Part shown: positions 38,651 to 47,509 of the stretch, piece by piece | Layout: every line of letters starts with the position of its first letter | Numbering within the stretch: the stretch's first letter is position 1 | NCBI RefSeq assembly: GCF_000272105.2 | Contig: NZ_AJZD02000093.1 | Span: forward strand, 1-49,566 | Origin: Vibrio splendidus 12E03 | GTDB taxonomy: Bacteria; Pseudomonadota; Gammaproteobacteria; Enterobacterales; Vibrionaceae | Length of the DNA stretch: 49,566 nucleotides | Reading direction: 5' to 3' | Position numbers and translations under genes: made by a program | Notes under the pieces: model-generated | What the model was told of the DNA's origin: nothing | The model's input: the letters and a program-made list of their open reading frames with translations, nothing else | The model's database searches: none

Positions 38651-39445
38651 ATGCGGTTGCTTCTCGATGGTCTTTGGCAAATTTCGCCACTGACGGATCT
38701 CTCTATCCCACAAGATGACATCACTTTTCCGGCTCCGTTAAGCTCAAAGCTACCTGATAGCTTGAGTGAAAATGAAATTGTAGAGCAAGAGTGGCACCTG
38801 ATGCACGACATCGAAGTAGATGACGCTATGTTGGCGTGTCCATTTGTTGAGTTAGTGATGGCAGGAGTCGATTACTTTGCTGAAGTTCGACTTAATGGTG
38901 TGGCTGTGTTTGATTGTGATGGTAGCCAAGCTGAATACCGTAAAGATATCCGTCCTTATATGCAGTCCGGCCGAAACCGTTTCGAGATCCTTTTCCTTGA
39001 AGAAGAGGAGAGCCTGTTACTTGAAGAGGATATGGATCCGTCTATCTCTTCACAGGCTATCGCTAAATCTGATTCACGTATCGGGATTTGGCAAGCGCCA
39101 TACCTGCAATTCGTTCGAAACGTCAAGCTAGAGCAAGTTGTTACAGAGCAGATTTGGCACCACGGTGGTGGCTGTGAGTTTAAAGTGGATGTTATCTATC
39201 AAACGCTAAAGGCGGGGTTAGTATCGGCATCCATCAAGTTTAATGGTATGACACTCGTAATGCCGATCGATGTGCGCGCAGAACATACTGGCGTCGTGTT
39301 CCAGGTTGAGGCGCCTATCATTTTTGATATTGAGAACCCTAACCCTAAGCATCTATACCCATTAGAAGTGGTACTTGATGGGCAAGAAGAGAGTTCTTTT
39401 GTTGCCTTGAACCCAACCTCTTGCGTCAGTAACTTTCTACGTTAA
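38651..39445 (+). CDS. orphan glycoside hydrolase family 2 (beta-mannosidase-like) N-terminal domain protein, no catalytic domain
   Basis: This 264-residue cytoplasmic protein has no signal peptide. Its start RLLLDGLWQISP, the segment VELVMAGVDYFAEVRLNGV with downstream RPYMQSGRNRFEILFLEEE, and SDSRIGIWQAPYLQFVRNVKLEQV resemble domain I (galactose-binding-like sandwich) of GH2 beta-mannosidases. Residues about 165-264, with NPNPKHLYPLEVVL, resemble the following immunoglobulin-like domain. The TIM barrel with the two catalytic glutamates is absent, and no remnant follows before 39494. Function is unknown; a carbohydrate-binding or structural role is only a guess. It stands alone between rraB and the MarR-GNAT gene. 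Confidence 0.65.
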   Translation: MRLLLDGLWQISPLTDLSIPQDDITFPAPLSSKLPDSLSENEIVEQEWHLMHDIEVDDAMLACPFVELVMAGVDYFAEVRLNGVAVFDCDGSQAEYRKDIRPYMQSGRNRFEILFLEEEESLLLEEDMDPSISSQAIAKSDSRIGIWQAPYLQFVRNVKLEQVVTEQIWHHGGGCEFKVDVIYQTLKAGLVSASIKFNGMTLVMPIDVRAEHTGVVFQVEAPIIFDIENPNPKHLYPLEVVLDGQEESSFVALNPTSCVSNFLR

Positions 39446-39494
39446 CTCCGTATATTTTAGCGCTATCTTCTTTCGCTATAGCGACGCATTCTGC

Positions 39495-40400
39495 TTATAA
39501 CGACTTGGCCATGACAACCTCACAAGCGTCGTGGCCTGTTTCTCCCCAAGCTGACTCGAGATGCTCAAACCCAAACTTCTCATAGAGTTTGACCGCAGCA
39601 CCCAAGCACTCCGTCGTTTCTAAATACATGTGTTGATACCCAAGTTGCTTGGCTTGCTTTAAGCTCAAAGCGACAATTCGCTTGGCTAGGCCATGCCCTC
39701 GAGTTTGCGGTAAGAAGTACATCTTTTGTAGCTCACACACATTGGGTTTACCTGCTAGAGGGGCAAAGCCACCGCCTCCGACGATCTTTCCGTTGTGTTC
39801 GATAACCCAGTACATTGCATTCGCTTGGCTATAGACAGAGTACATATCATCGAGTGTTGGATCGGCCACGCCATAACCTTTATCTTCTGTGAGTCCATGC
39901 TCAGCCGAAACTTGGCGAATGACTTCGGCTAATTGTTGGTTGTCTGACTCTGTGAGTGGACGCAATACAAACTCATCCGCTTGGCATACTTTCGTTAGCC
40001 CTTTTAAATAGCTCTCAAGTCCTTGCTTAAGCAGTTGTTGTTCGTTGTCATTGAGTGTCGAGATTACTTTTTCAAAGAAGATGCTTTGCTGCTGGTCGAG
40101 TTGAGATAACGCATCAATACCTTGAGCGGTCAGGGCGACTAATTGGCTACGCTTGTCTGTTGGGTTCTCTAGGCTCTCAACTAAACCAAGCTTGATCAGA
40201 CCCGTGACAGTGCGGCTAGCATTGGATTTATCTACGTTGAGTTGCTGCGCCAATTGGTTGATGGTGATTGGCTGCAACTGGATTTCACCAAGAGTATGAG
40301 CCTGGACTGGAGTGAGGTCGACATCACCACACTGTTTATCAAGCATGCCAAGTAAACGAACCGTTTGACGAGAATAGTCTCTTAACTGTTGAGAATTCAT
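39495..40400 (-). CDS. MarR-family regulator fused to GNAT acetyltransferase
   Basis: This is a 301-residue two-domain protein. Residues 1-140 form a MarR winged helix, with recognition region INQLAQQLNVDKSNASRTVTGLIKLGLV and wing ENPTDKRSQLVALT. Residues 145-301 form a GNAT domain with acetyl-CoA motif QTRGHGLAK (232-240) and the C-terminal LYEKFGFEHLESAWGETGH. Such fusions occur widely in proteobacteria, but their substrates are mostly unknown. A perfect 35-bp palindrome covers its own promoter (40431-40465), implying autorepression. No transporter or enzyme gene is divergently paired with it here. Confidence 0.9.
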   Translation of the reverse strand: MNSQQLRDYSRQTVRLLGMLDKQCGDVDLTPVQAHTLGEIQLQPITINQLAQQLNVDKSNASRTVTGLIKLGLVESLENPTDKRSQLVALTAQGIDALSQLDQQQSIFFEKVISTLNDNEQQLLKQGLESYLKGLTKVCQADEFVLRPLTESDNQQLAEVIRQVSAEHGLTEDKGYGVADPTLDDMYSVYSQANAMYWVIEHNGKIVGGGGFAPLAGKPNVCELQKMYFLPQTRGHGLAKRIVALSLKQAKQLGYQHMYLETTECLGAAVKLYEKFGFEHLESAWGETGHDACEVVMAKSL

Positions 40401-40430
40401 AACTACCTACCTTTGAATTAAGAAATAAAG

Positions 40431-40465
40431 TTGCGCACCGCAATTAATTTAATTGCGGTGCGCAA
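40431..40465 (-). promoter_or_regulatory. perfect 35-bp palindromic operator of the MarR-GNAT gene
   Basis: Two 17-bp arms (TTGCGCACCGCAATTAA type) are exact inverted repeats around one central base at 40448. The site starts 30 bp before the MarR-GNAT ATG and covers the spacer, -10 and expected start site of the promoter at 40446-40474. MarR dimers typically bind such palindromes, so autorepression is likely. Confidence 0.8.
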
Positions 40466-40474
40466 TTTTGTCAA
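40446..40474 (-). promoter_or_regulatory. predicted promoter of the MarR-GNAT gene
   Basis: On the minus strand, consensus -35 TTGACA (40469-40474) and -10 TAAATT (40446-40451) have a 17-bp spacer. The operator overlaps everything downstream of the -35. Confidence 0.65.
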
Positions 40475-40533
40475 TGGTAAGCTGAATTTTGTTATTCGAA
40501 GCAGGTTATTTCAATCGCTCAGTGAGCTTTAGA

Positions 40534-40938
40534 TTAAGCGTGTTGATGTAAGCAAAATGGAGCTTGTGCTGTTTGGCTTTCAGCTTTTCGTAACCAGACT
40601 TTCTCGTGGAAGTAGTAAGCAACTGTATTTAAAGTTGGCTCTAGCAAGGCCATCACACCGCCGATGAAAGCATCTCCAGTCAACAAGTAGACAACAGTAA
40701 AGGCAACACTAAAGTGGATGGTAGCAAAGCTTGCTGTTTTTAATTTGGTCATCCACTGACGAGCTTTAAGAGCAAGAACTTGAGCCCAGGCTTTTTCATG
40801 AAAATAGAAGGCAACAGTATTCACAGAGGGCTCAATCATAGCGATTAAGCTACCAATTAAGATGTTGCCTGTTAGTACATAAGCGACACTAAATGCGATA
40901 GTAAAATGTAATGCAGCAAAGGTTAGTGTCTTTTTCAT
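40534..40938 (-). CDS. tandemly duplicated DUF2061 membrane protein
   Basis: This 134-residue protein is made of two DUF2061 units. Residues 6-51 and 70-115 align without gaps at about 26 of 46 identities, each with HFxxAFxVxYxLTG, an EPxxNTVAxYFHEKxW end and two hydrophobic stretches. Four membrane segments are likely. DUF2061 is an uncharacterised membrane family; single-unit versions are common. The C-terminus ends in a short polar tail with a Cys and two His. A Fur box lies 43 bp upstream. No Shine-Dalgarno stronger than GAG is visible. It is cotranscribed with nothing obvious. Confidence 0.85.
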   Translation of the reverse strand: MKKTLTFAALHFTIAFSVAYVLTGNILIGSLIAMIEPSVNTVAFYFHEKAWAQVLALKARQWMTKLKTASFATIHFSVAFTVVYLLTGDAFIGGVMALLEPTLNTVAYYFHEKVWLRKAESQTAQAPFCLHQHA

Positions 40939-40981
40939 GATAATTACTCAATCGTTGTGTTGTTTCGATAGGTCTATTATT

Positions 40982-41000
40982 GAGAATTATTATCATTAAG
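40982..41000 (-). promoter_or_regulatory. Fur box upstream of the DUF2061 gene
   Basis: Read on the minus strand, the 19-bp site matches the classical Fur consensus at 15 of 19 positions, and its core TGATAATAATTCTCA matches TGATAAT-N-ATTATCA at 13 of 14. It lies 43 bp before the ATG, where a bound repressor would cover the promoter. Confidence 0.7.
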
Positions 41001-41092
41001 TATAATGGGGAGTAGAGATTAATTTGATAGATGAAACCTATCAATCCGTGAGGCTAAAGTGAAAAGCATTGGAATATTAGAATCAGGGACAT

Positions 41093-41122
41093 AAAAAAAG
41101 GCTGGTCACCAAGAACCAACCT
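41093..41122 (-). terminator. terminator after valS
   Basis: On the minus strand AGGTTGGT pairs with ACCAGCCT (one G-U pair) and seven T's follow. A second short hairpin lies closer to the valS stop. Confidence 0.75.
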
Positions 41123-41167
41123 TTCTATTTAGAGCGAGAAGTTCTAAGGCTTCTCGTTCACTCGGTT

Positions 41168-44041
41168 TTAAAGCGCAGCGATTGTTGCTTTTTGCTCTTC
41201 AAGCTTCACAAGAGTCTCTTGGTAGCCTTCAAGTTTTTCACGCTCTTTCGCGATAACCGCTTCTGGCGCTTTAGCAACGAAACCTTCGTTACCTAGCTTA
41301 CCTTCGATACGCTTAATCTCGCCGTGAGTCTTCGCTACTTCTTTATCTAGACGAGCAAGCTCAGCATCTTTGTCGATAAGACCCGCCATTGGGATCATCA
41401 GCTCAGATTTTCCAACAAGTTTAGTTGCACAAGCAGGAGTCTCTTCGCCGTCTGCTAGAACTTTAATATCGTCTAGCTTAGCTAGAGAGTTCAGAACGAT
41501 CTTGTTCGCTTCGATACGAGCAGCATCTTTCTCATCAGCCACTTTGATCATTACTTCTAAGCCTTGGCTTGGTGCAATGTCGTATTCCGCACGTAGGTTA
41601 CGGATAGCTGTGATGAAAGTCTTAACCCACTCGATGTCTTCAACGATCTCAGCATTGAAGTTATCTTCGTTAAACTGAGGAAGCGCTTGAGTCATGATTG
41701 TCTCGCCTTCAACACCGTCTACTAGCGGCTTAACACTCTGCCAGATAGATTCAGTGATGTAAGGAAGAACAGGGTGAGCAAGACGTAGAGTCTTCTCAAG
41801 AACCGTGATAAGCGTGTAACGAGTCGCTTGTTGTTGAGCTTCAGTACCTTTCCAAAGAACAGGTTTAGTTAGCTCTAGGTACCAGTCACAGAATTGATTC
41901 CAGATGAATTCGTAAAGCGTGTTTGCTGCCATGTCTAGACGGTAGTTGTCTAGGTGAGCGTTAAACTCTTTCGCTGCAACTTCAAACTGAGATTCAATCC
42001 ACTTATCCGCTAGAGAGAATTCCATGTTTGCACGGTCTGGAGCAGACAGTGACATGCCACAATCGTGTTCTTCTGTGTTCATCAGTACGTAACGGCTTGC
42101 ATTCCATAGCTTGTTACAGAAGTTACGGTAACCTTCAAGACGCTTCATGTCCCAGTTGATGTCACGACCAGTTGAAGCCATAGCAGCAAGAGTGAAACGC
42201 AGTGCGTCAGTACCGTATGGTTCGATACCGTTTTCGAAAGTCTTACGTGTTGCTTTTTCGATTTTAGCAGCCAGTTTAGGTTGCATCATGTTGCCACAAC
42301 GCTTCTCTACTAGCTCTTCAAGACCGATGCCATCAATCATGTCGATTGGGTCAAGTACGTTACCTTTCGACTTAGACATTTTGTCGCCGTTTTCATCACG
42401 GATAAGACCCGTCATGTAAACCGTTTTGAAAGGTACTTGAGCCTTGCCATCTTCATCTTTCACGAAGTGCATGGTCATCATGATCATACGTGCAACCCAG
42501 AAGAAGATAATATCAAAACCGGATACTAGAACTTCAGATGGGTGGAATGTTTTCAGCGCTTCAGTATCTTCAGGCCAGCCTTGTGTGCCGAACGTCCAAA
42601 GTGCAGAAGAGAACCAAGTGTCTAGTACGTCGTCGTCTTGCTTAAGCACAACAACTGGCGCTAGGTTGTTCTTTTCACGAACTTCTTCTTCAGTGCGACC
42701 TACGTAAACTTTACCATCGTTGTCGTACCATGCTGGGATACGGTGACCCCACCAAAGTTGACGAGAGATACACCAGTCTTGCACGTCACGCATCCACGCG
42801 AAGTACATGTTTTCGTACTGCTTAGGTACAAACTGGATCTGACCATCTTCAACGGCTTTAACTGCAGGTTCTGCAAGAGGCGCAGTGCGTACATACCACT
42901 GGTCGGTTAGCATTGGTTCAATAACCACGCCACCACGGTCGCCGTAAGGGACAGTCAGGTCGTGATCTTTGATCTCTTCAAGAAGACCAAGCTCATCGAA
43001 TTCAGCAACGATAGCTTTACGTGCAGCAAAACGCTCCATGCCTTGGTATTTAGCAGGGATGTCAGTTGAGTAAACATCGCTTTCTTCGCCGTTGGTTGTG
43101 AAGACTTCAGCAGCATCACGGATATCAGCGTTGAACGTTAGGATGTTGATCATTGGTAGGTTGTTGCGTTTACCAACTTCGTAATCGTTAAAGTCGTGAG
43201 CTGGTGTGATCTTCACACAACCTGTGCCTTTTTCCATGTCAGCGTGCTCATCGCCTACGATAGGGATAAGACGGTTCACAACTGGAAGTAGGATTTCTTT
43301 ACCGATAAGATCTTTGTAACGAGGATCTTCTGGGTTAACAGCAACGCCAGTATCGCCAAGCATGGTTTCTGGACGCGTCGTCGCTACAACGATGTAGTCT
43401 TTACCATCTGCCGTTTTAACACCGTTCGCTAGCGGGTAGCGGAAGTGCCACATGAAACCTTTTTTGTCTTTGTTTTCAACTTCAAGATCCGAGATTGCAG
43501 TGTGCAGTTTAGGATCCCAGTTTACTAGACGTTTACCACGGTAGATTAGGTCTTCTTCGTAAAGACGAACGAACACTTCTTGAGTCGCAGCTGATAGGCC
43601 GTCATCCATAGTGAATCGTTCACGATCCCAATCTACAGATGCACCAAGACGACGAAGTTGTTGAGTGATCGTGCCACCTGATTCGCCTTTCCATTCCCAG
43701 ATTTTGTCGATGAAAGCTTCACGGCCGTAGTCGTGTTTTGTTTTGCCTTCTTCAGCAGCAATCTTACGCTCAACAACCATTTGAGTTGCGATACCAGCGT
43801 GGTCAGTACCCACTTGCCAAAGCGTGTTTTTGCCTTTCATACGTTGAGCACGGATAAGCGTATCCATGATCGTATCTTGGAACGCGTGACCCATGTGTAG
43901 GCTGCCAGTGACGTTCGGTGGCGGGATCATGATGCTGTAAGCTTCTTTTGATGTGTCACCGTGTGGCTTAAAGTAGCCTTTCTCTTCCCAAGTCTTATAC
44001 AGAGCTTGTTCGATTGATGTTGGGTTGTATGTCTTTTCCAT
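41168..44041 (-). CDS. valS: valyl-tRNA synthetase
   Basis: ValS charges tRNA-Val and edits threonine. I chose the ATG at 44041 (957 residues, E. coli 951) because it gives the family start MEKTYNP; the frame runs 14 codons further upstream without similarity. The class I motif HMGH lies in [13 protein letters not shown] (40-52) and KMSKS is at 554-558. The editing-domain segments [15 protein letters not shown] and [19 protein letters not shown] are intact, and a C-terminal coiled coil (about 890-957) is present. holC lies 102 bp upstream, as in E. coli (pepA-holC-valS order). Confidence 0.97.
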   Translation of the reverse strand: MEKTYNPTSIEQALYKTWEEKGYFKPHGDTSKEAYSIMIPPPNVTGSLHMGHAFQDTIMDTLIRAQRMKGKNTLWQVGTDHAGIATQMVVERKIAAEEGKTKHDYGREAFIDKIWEWKGESGGTITQQLRRLGASVDWDRERFTMDDGLSAATQEVFVRLYEEDLIYRGKRLVNWDPKLHTAISDLEVENKDKKGFMWHFRYPLANGVKTADGKDYIVVATTRPETMLGDTGVAVNPEDPRYKDLIGKEILLPVVNRLIPIVGDEHADMEKGTGCVKITPAHDFNDYEVGKRNNLPMINILTFNADIRDAAEVFTTNGEESDVYSTDIPAKYQGMERFAARKAIVAEFDELGLLEEIKDHDLTVPYGDRGGVVIEPMLTDQWYVRTAPLAEPAVKAVEDGQIQFVPKQYENMYFAWMRDVQDWCISRQLWWGHRIPAWYDNDGKVYVGRTEEEVREKNNLAPVVVLKQDDDVLDTWFSSALWTFGTQGWPEDTEALKTFHPSEVLVSGFDIIFFWVARMIMMTMHFVKDEDGKAQVPFKTVYMTGLIRDENGDKMSKSKGNVLDPIDMIDGIGLEELVEKRCGNMMQPKLAAKIEKATRKTFENGIEPYGTDALRFTLAAMASTGRDINWDMKRLEGYRNFCNKLWNASRYVLMNTEEHDCGMSLSAPDRANMEFSLADKWIESQFEVAAKEFNAHLDNYRLDMAANTLYEFIWNQFCDWYLELTKPVLWKGTEAQQQATRYTLITVLEKTLRLAHPVLPYITESIWQSVKPLVDGVEGETIMTQALPQFNEDNFNAEIVEDIEWVKTFITAIRNLRAEYDIAPSQGLEVMIKVADEKDAARIEANKIVLNSLAKLDDIKVLADGEETPACATKLVGKSELMIPMAGLIDKDAELARLDKEVAKTHGEIKRIEGKLGNEGFVAKAPEAVIAKEREKLEGYQETLVKLEEQKATIAAL

Positions 44042-44143
44042 AGTGCTCTTAAACGGATACTGTGAATGGTTAATCGTGGTCAAACTTCATAAGTGAAGCT
44101 TCTTGAATCTAAATCCAAAGATAGCTTTAACTATGAGGTTTGA

Positions 44144-44593
44144 CTATGGATGTTGAATCTTGATAGTTTGTAGCTGATATCCAGCCTGACGGTAAATTTT
44201 ATACCTTTCTCGAGCGAGTTGCTTAGCTTTTTCTTCGCAAGGGACGAAGTCTATCACCTGAGCAAAGGCGTTCGCAAAGGTTGTATGATTATCGGCCAGA
44301 TTAATTACTAGCTGACGATTCCAATTATGTTTTACGCCTTGATAGCCAATTTCGATGTTGGTTGAATACTTCGGGCCTTCGCCAACCAAGTTGTGCGCAA
44401 TAAAATCACAGGGTTCGACTTGCCAGAAAACTTCAGCAATACGCTCGGCATGCTCTTTGTCATTACAGTTGAGATAAAGTTTAGCGCCTTGTTTTGCAAA
44501 GTGCTGAGCAAGAAACAGCACATAGTGAGCAAAACCATCTTCGCTGGCTTGCGGGCTGTCTGAAGGCACAATGTAAAATGTAGCAGTCTGCAT
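44144..44593 (-). CDS. holC: DNA polymerase III chi subunit HolC
   Basis: HolC (chi) connects the clamp-loader psi subunit with single-stranded DNA-binding protein. The 149-residue protein (E. coli 147) shows the family segments ATFYIVPSD, AKLYLNCNDKEHAERIAEVFWQ, DFIAHNLVGEGP and the C-terminal REIYR-like region ARERYKIYRQAGYQL. It lies between pepA, whose terminator is at 44667-44691, and valS. Its promoter must be in the 73 bp between that terminator and its start, or be supplied by read-through. Confidence 0.94.
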   Translation of the reverse strand: MQTATFYIVPSDSPQASEDGFAHYVLFLAQHFAKQGAKLYLNCNDKEHAERIAEVFWQVEPCDFIAHNLVGEGPKYSTNIEIGYQGVKHNWNRQLVINLADNHTTFANAFAQVIDFVPCEEKAKQLARERYKIYRQAGYQLQTIKIQHP

Positions 44594-44666
44594 ACTTAAT
44601 ACTCGAACTGAAAATCGTGGATATCAATGTTACTTGGTTAACAGGGTCTAACAAATAGCGCTTATT

Positions 44667-44691
44667 AAAAAAGGGCCCGTAGGCCCTTTTT
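44667..44691 (-). terminator. terminator after pepA
   Basis: The stem AAAAGGGCC/GGCCCTTTT with a 4-base loop is followed on the minus strand by T's. The pepA stop lies directly before it. Confidence 0.88.
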
Positions 44692-44692
44692 A

Positions 44693-46213
44693 TTATTTTG
44701 AAGATTGCTCTTCAGTCTCTTGGCCGCTGCGGTTCAATAAGAATTGGACTAGCATTGAGACAGGACGACCTGTCGAGCCTTTCGCTGCGCCTGACTTCCA
44801 AGCAGTACCAGCACTGTCGATATGTGCCCAGTGGTACTTCTTAGTGAATTTAGACAGGAAGCAACCAGCAGTAATTGTGCCGCCAGGACGGCCACCGATG
44901 TTCGCCATATCAGCGAATGGGCTGTTTAGCTGCTCATGGTACTCGTCTGCCATAGGTAGACGCCATGCACGGTCACTTGCCTGCTCAGAAGCATTAACAA
45001 GTTCGTGAGAAAGTGGGTTGTGGTTCGATAGAACGCCACTGATGTGATGACCTAGAGCGATAACACATGCGCCAGTTAGCGTAGCAACATCGACAACACA
45101 ATCTGGTTCAAAACGCTCAACGTAAGTTAGAGCATCACATAGAACCAAGCGACCTTCAGCATCAGTATTGAGTACTTCAACCGTTTGGCCTGACATTGTC
45201 GTTAGGATATCACCTGGACGGTAAGCATTGCTGCCCGGCATGTTTTCACAACCGGCTAGGATACCAACCACGTTAATAGGCAGGTTAAGCTTAGCCAGTG
45301 CTTTCATTGTACCGAATACAGACGCCGCACCACACATGTCGTACTTCATCTCATCCATGCCTTCACCAGGCTTAAGCGAGATACCGCCTGAATCGAAAGT
45401 CAGACCTTTACCTACTAATACAATCGGCTTCGCATCTGGATCCGGAGCGCCTTTGTATTCCATGATAGACATCATAGATTCATTTTTAGAGCCACGGCCA
45501 ACTGCTAGGTATGATGTCATACCCAGTTTTTCCATTTCTTCTTCGCCAATGATCTTAGTCTTCACTGTCTCGTAATCGTCGGCTAAACGACGTGCTTGAG
45601 AAGCAAGGTAAGCAGGGTTTGCGATGTTTGGTGGCATGTTGCCTAGATCTTTAGACGCTTTTACACCTGAAGCAATAGCAAGGCCGTGAGAGATTGCTTT
45701 CTCACCCAGGCTCAATTCGCGACGTGTTGGTACGTTGAATACCAATTTACGTAGTGGGCGACGAGTCTCTGGTTTGTTGCTCTTGAATTGGTCAAATGTG
45801 TAAAGACCATCTTTAGTCGCTTCTACTGCTTGGCGAACTTTCCAATAAGTGTCGCGACCTTTAACGTGAAGTTCTGTAAGGAAACATACTGCTTCCATAG
45901 AACCTGTTTCGTTTAGTGTGCTGATGGTTTTTTGGATAATTTCTTTGTATTGACGTTCGCCTAGCTCACGTTCTTTACCACAGCCTACCAGTAGAACACG
46001 TTCTGAAAGTACACCAGGTACTTGATGCAGTAGTAGCATCTGGCCAGGTTTACCCTCTAGATCACCGCGACGAAGCAGTGAACTAATGTAGCCATCGCTA
46101 ATCTTATCTAATTGCTCGGCTACTGGAGAAAGGCGGCGCGGTTCGAATACACCGACAACGATACATGCGCTGCGCTGTTTCTCTGGGCTGCCACTTTTTA
46201 CACTGAACTCCAT
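44693..46213 (-). CDS. pepA: leucyl aminopeptidase PepA (cytosol aminopeptidase)
   Basis: PepA is a hexameric di-metal M17 aminopeptidase. In E. coli it also binds DNA (XerC accessory factor and carAB regulation), and in Vibrio it has been linked to virulence-gene control. The 506-residue protein (E. coli 503) has the M17 signature NTDAEGRL at 349-356 and the metal-binding [15 protein letters not shown]. It is divergent from lptF across 192 bp, the conserved pepA/lptFG arrangement, in which PepA-related regulation of its own promoter region is plausible but not shown here. Confidence 0.96.
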   Translation of the reverse strand: MEFSVKSGSPEKQRSACIVVGVFEPRRLSPVAEQLDKISDGYISSLLRRGDLEGKPGQMLLLHQVPGVLSERVLLVGCGKERELGERQYKEIIQKTISTLNETGSMEAVCFLTELHVKGRDTYWKVRQAVEATKDGLYTFDQFKSNKPETRRPLRKLVFNVPTRRELSLGEKAISHGLAIASGVKASKDLGNMPPNIANPAYLASQARRLADDYETVKTKIIGEEEMEKLGMTSYLAVGRGSKNESMMSIMEYKGAPDPDAKPIVLVGKGLTFDSGGISLKPGEGMDEMKYDMCGAASVFGTMKALAKLNLPINVVGILAGCENMPGSNAYRPGDILTTMSGQTVEVLNTDAEGRLVLCDALTYVERFEPDCVVDVATLTGACVIALGHHISGVLSNHNPLSHELVNASEQASDRAWRLPMADEYHEQLNSPFADMANIGGRPGGTITAGCFLSKFTKKYHWAHIDSAGTAWKSGAAKGSTGRPVSMLVQFLLNRSGQETEEQSSK

Positions 46214-46405
46214 GCGTACTCCTACATCCTGAAGACAAATCGAACTAAATGTTAGATAATGGGTTCTTACTTGTTGGATCCTATAATGGAACTAACCTTA
46301 ATGAAGAACGCTAACACTTAGCTAAAAATTTAAAAAAATAAAAGGTTCAACGGGAAATTATAGTGATTCAATCAAAAAAACAAGTTTTGTATAGGTAATT
46401 TGAGC

Positions 46406-47506
46406 GTGATTATTGTTAGATATTTGATCCGCGAGACAATCAAGAGCCAATTTGCGATCTTTTTTGTTCTCTTTCTCGTGTTTCTCAGCCAAAAATTCAT
46501 CAGTGTTTTAGCGGACGCCTCTGATGGTGATATCCCTGCGAGTCTTATATTGTCGATTGTTGGCTTAAATATGCCAGCGATGGGCCTATTGATGCTTCCA
46601 CTCAGTATCTATATTGGTATTTTGCTTACTTTTGGCCGCCTTTACGCTGAAAGTGAAATAGTGGTCATGAACGCCACCGGTATCGGTAATAAATTCCTGA
46701 TCCAATCTGCGCTCTACCTCGCTTTGATTACGGCGTCTGTTGCAGCCTTTAACTCATTTTGGCTATCTCCTTGGTCACAAGACAAAGTTGAACAAATGTA
46801 TGAAGAAGTAGCCGCAGAGAACAGCGTTGATTTACTACCAAAAGGTAAGTTTGAAGGTACGCCGGATGGTTCTTCTGTCGTGTTTATCGATGATATCGAC
46901 GGTAATAAGTTAGAAAATGTGTTCGTTGCTCAAATGCGTCCGCGTGATTCTGTACTGCCAAGTGTGATGTTCTCGAAGTCAGGTGATGTAAAAGAGCTCA
47001 GTGATGGTCGCCAAGTGATCGTAATGTACGATGGTACTCGTCATGAAGGCATTCCGACTCGCCTCGACTACAGGGTGACGCACTTTGAAGAATACGAAGG
47101 CCTGATTGGTCAGCGTGAAGTTGAGAAGAAAGGTCGAGACTGGGAAGCGATCCCTACGCTTGAACTGATTGGTAACTCAAATAATAGTGCGAAAGCAGAG
47201 TTGCAGTGGCGTATTTCTTTGGTACTTTGTATTCCATTGTTGACCATGCTTGTCGTGCCACTGTCTGCGGTAAACCCTCGACAAGGTCGTTTTGCGAAAA
47301 TCGGCCCAGCAATACTGATTTATCTCACCTATTTCTTAGCAATCAGTGCAACCAAGTCTTCAATTGAAGAGGGGAGCATTCCTGCGGTAATCGGCATGTG
47401 GCCAATCAATGCGTTATTGTTATTTGTCGCGATTGGTGCAAACTTTATGGATAGCGTGCCAGTAAGGCGTTTGAAAGAAAAATTCAAGAATAAGAGGTTG
47501 GCTTAA
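46406..47506 (+). CDS. lptF: LPS export ABC transporter permease LptF
   Basis: LptF and LptG form the membrane core of the LptB2FGC exporter. I chose the GTG at 46406 (366 residues, equal to E. coli) because it gives the family start MIIVRYLIRETIKSQ. A TTG at 46400 is an alternative and is closer to the AGGT upstream. Six membrane segments surround a periplasmic jellyroll (about 130-245), and the coupling helix region includes ESEIVVMNATGIG. A -10-like TATAAT is at 46282-46287. lptG follows after 3 bp. Confidence 0.93.
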   Translation: MIIVRYLIRETIKSQFAIFFVLFLVFLSQKFISVLADASDGDIPASLILSIVGLNMPAMGLLMLPLSIYIGILLTFGRLYAESEIVVMNATGIGNKFLIQSALYLALITASVAAFNSFWLSPWSQDKVEQMYEEVAAENSVDLLPKGKFEGTPDGSSVVFIDDIDGNKLENVFVAQMRPRDSVLPSVMFSKSGDVKELSDGRQVIVMYDGTRHEGIPTRLDYRVTHFEEYEGLIGQREVEKKGRDWEAIPTLELIGNSNNSAKAELQWRISLVLCIPLLTMLVVPLSAVNPRQGRFAKIGPAILIYLTYFLAISATKSSIEEGSIPAVIGMWPINALLLFVAIGANFMDSVPVRRLKEKFKNKRLA

Positions 47507-47509
47507 GCC

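Noticed and set aside
39446..39494. Terminator between the GH2-like gene and the MarR-GNAT gene
   Set aside because: Only short imperfect hairpins around TAGCG/CGCTA are present, without a T-run on either strand.
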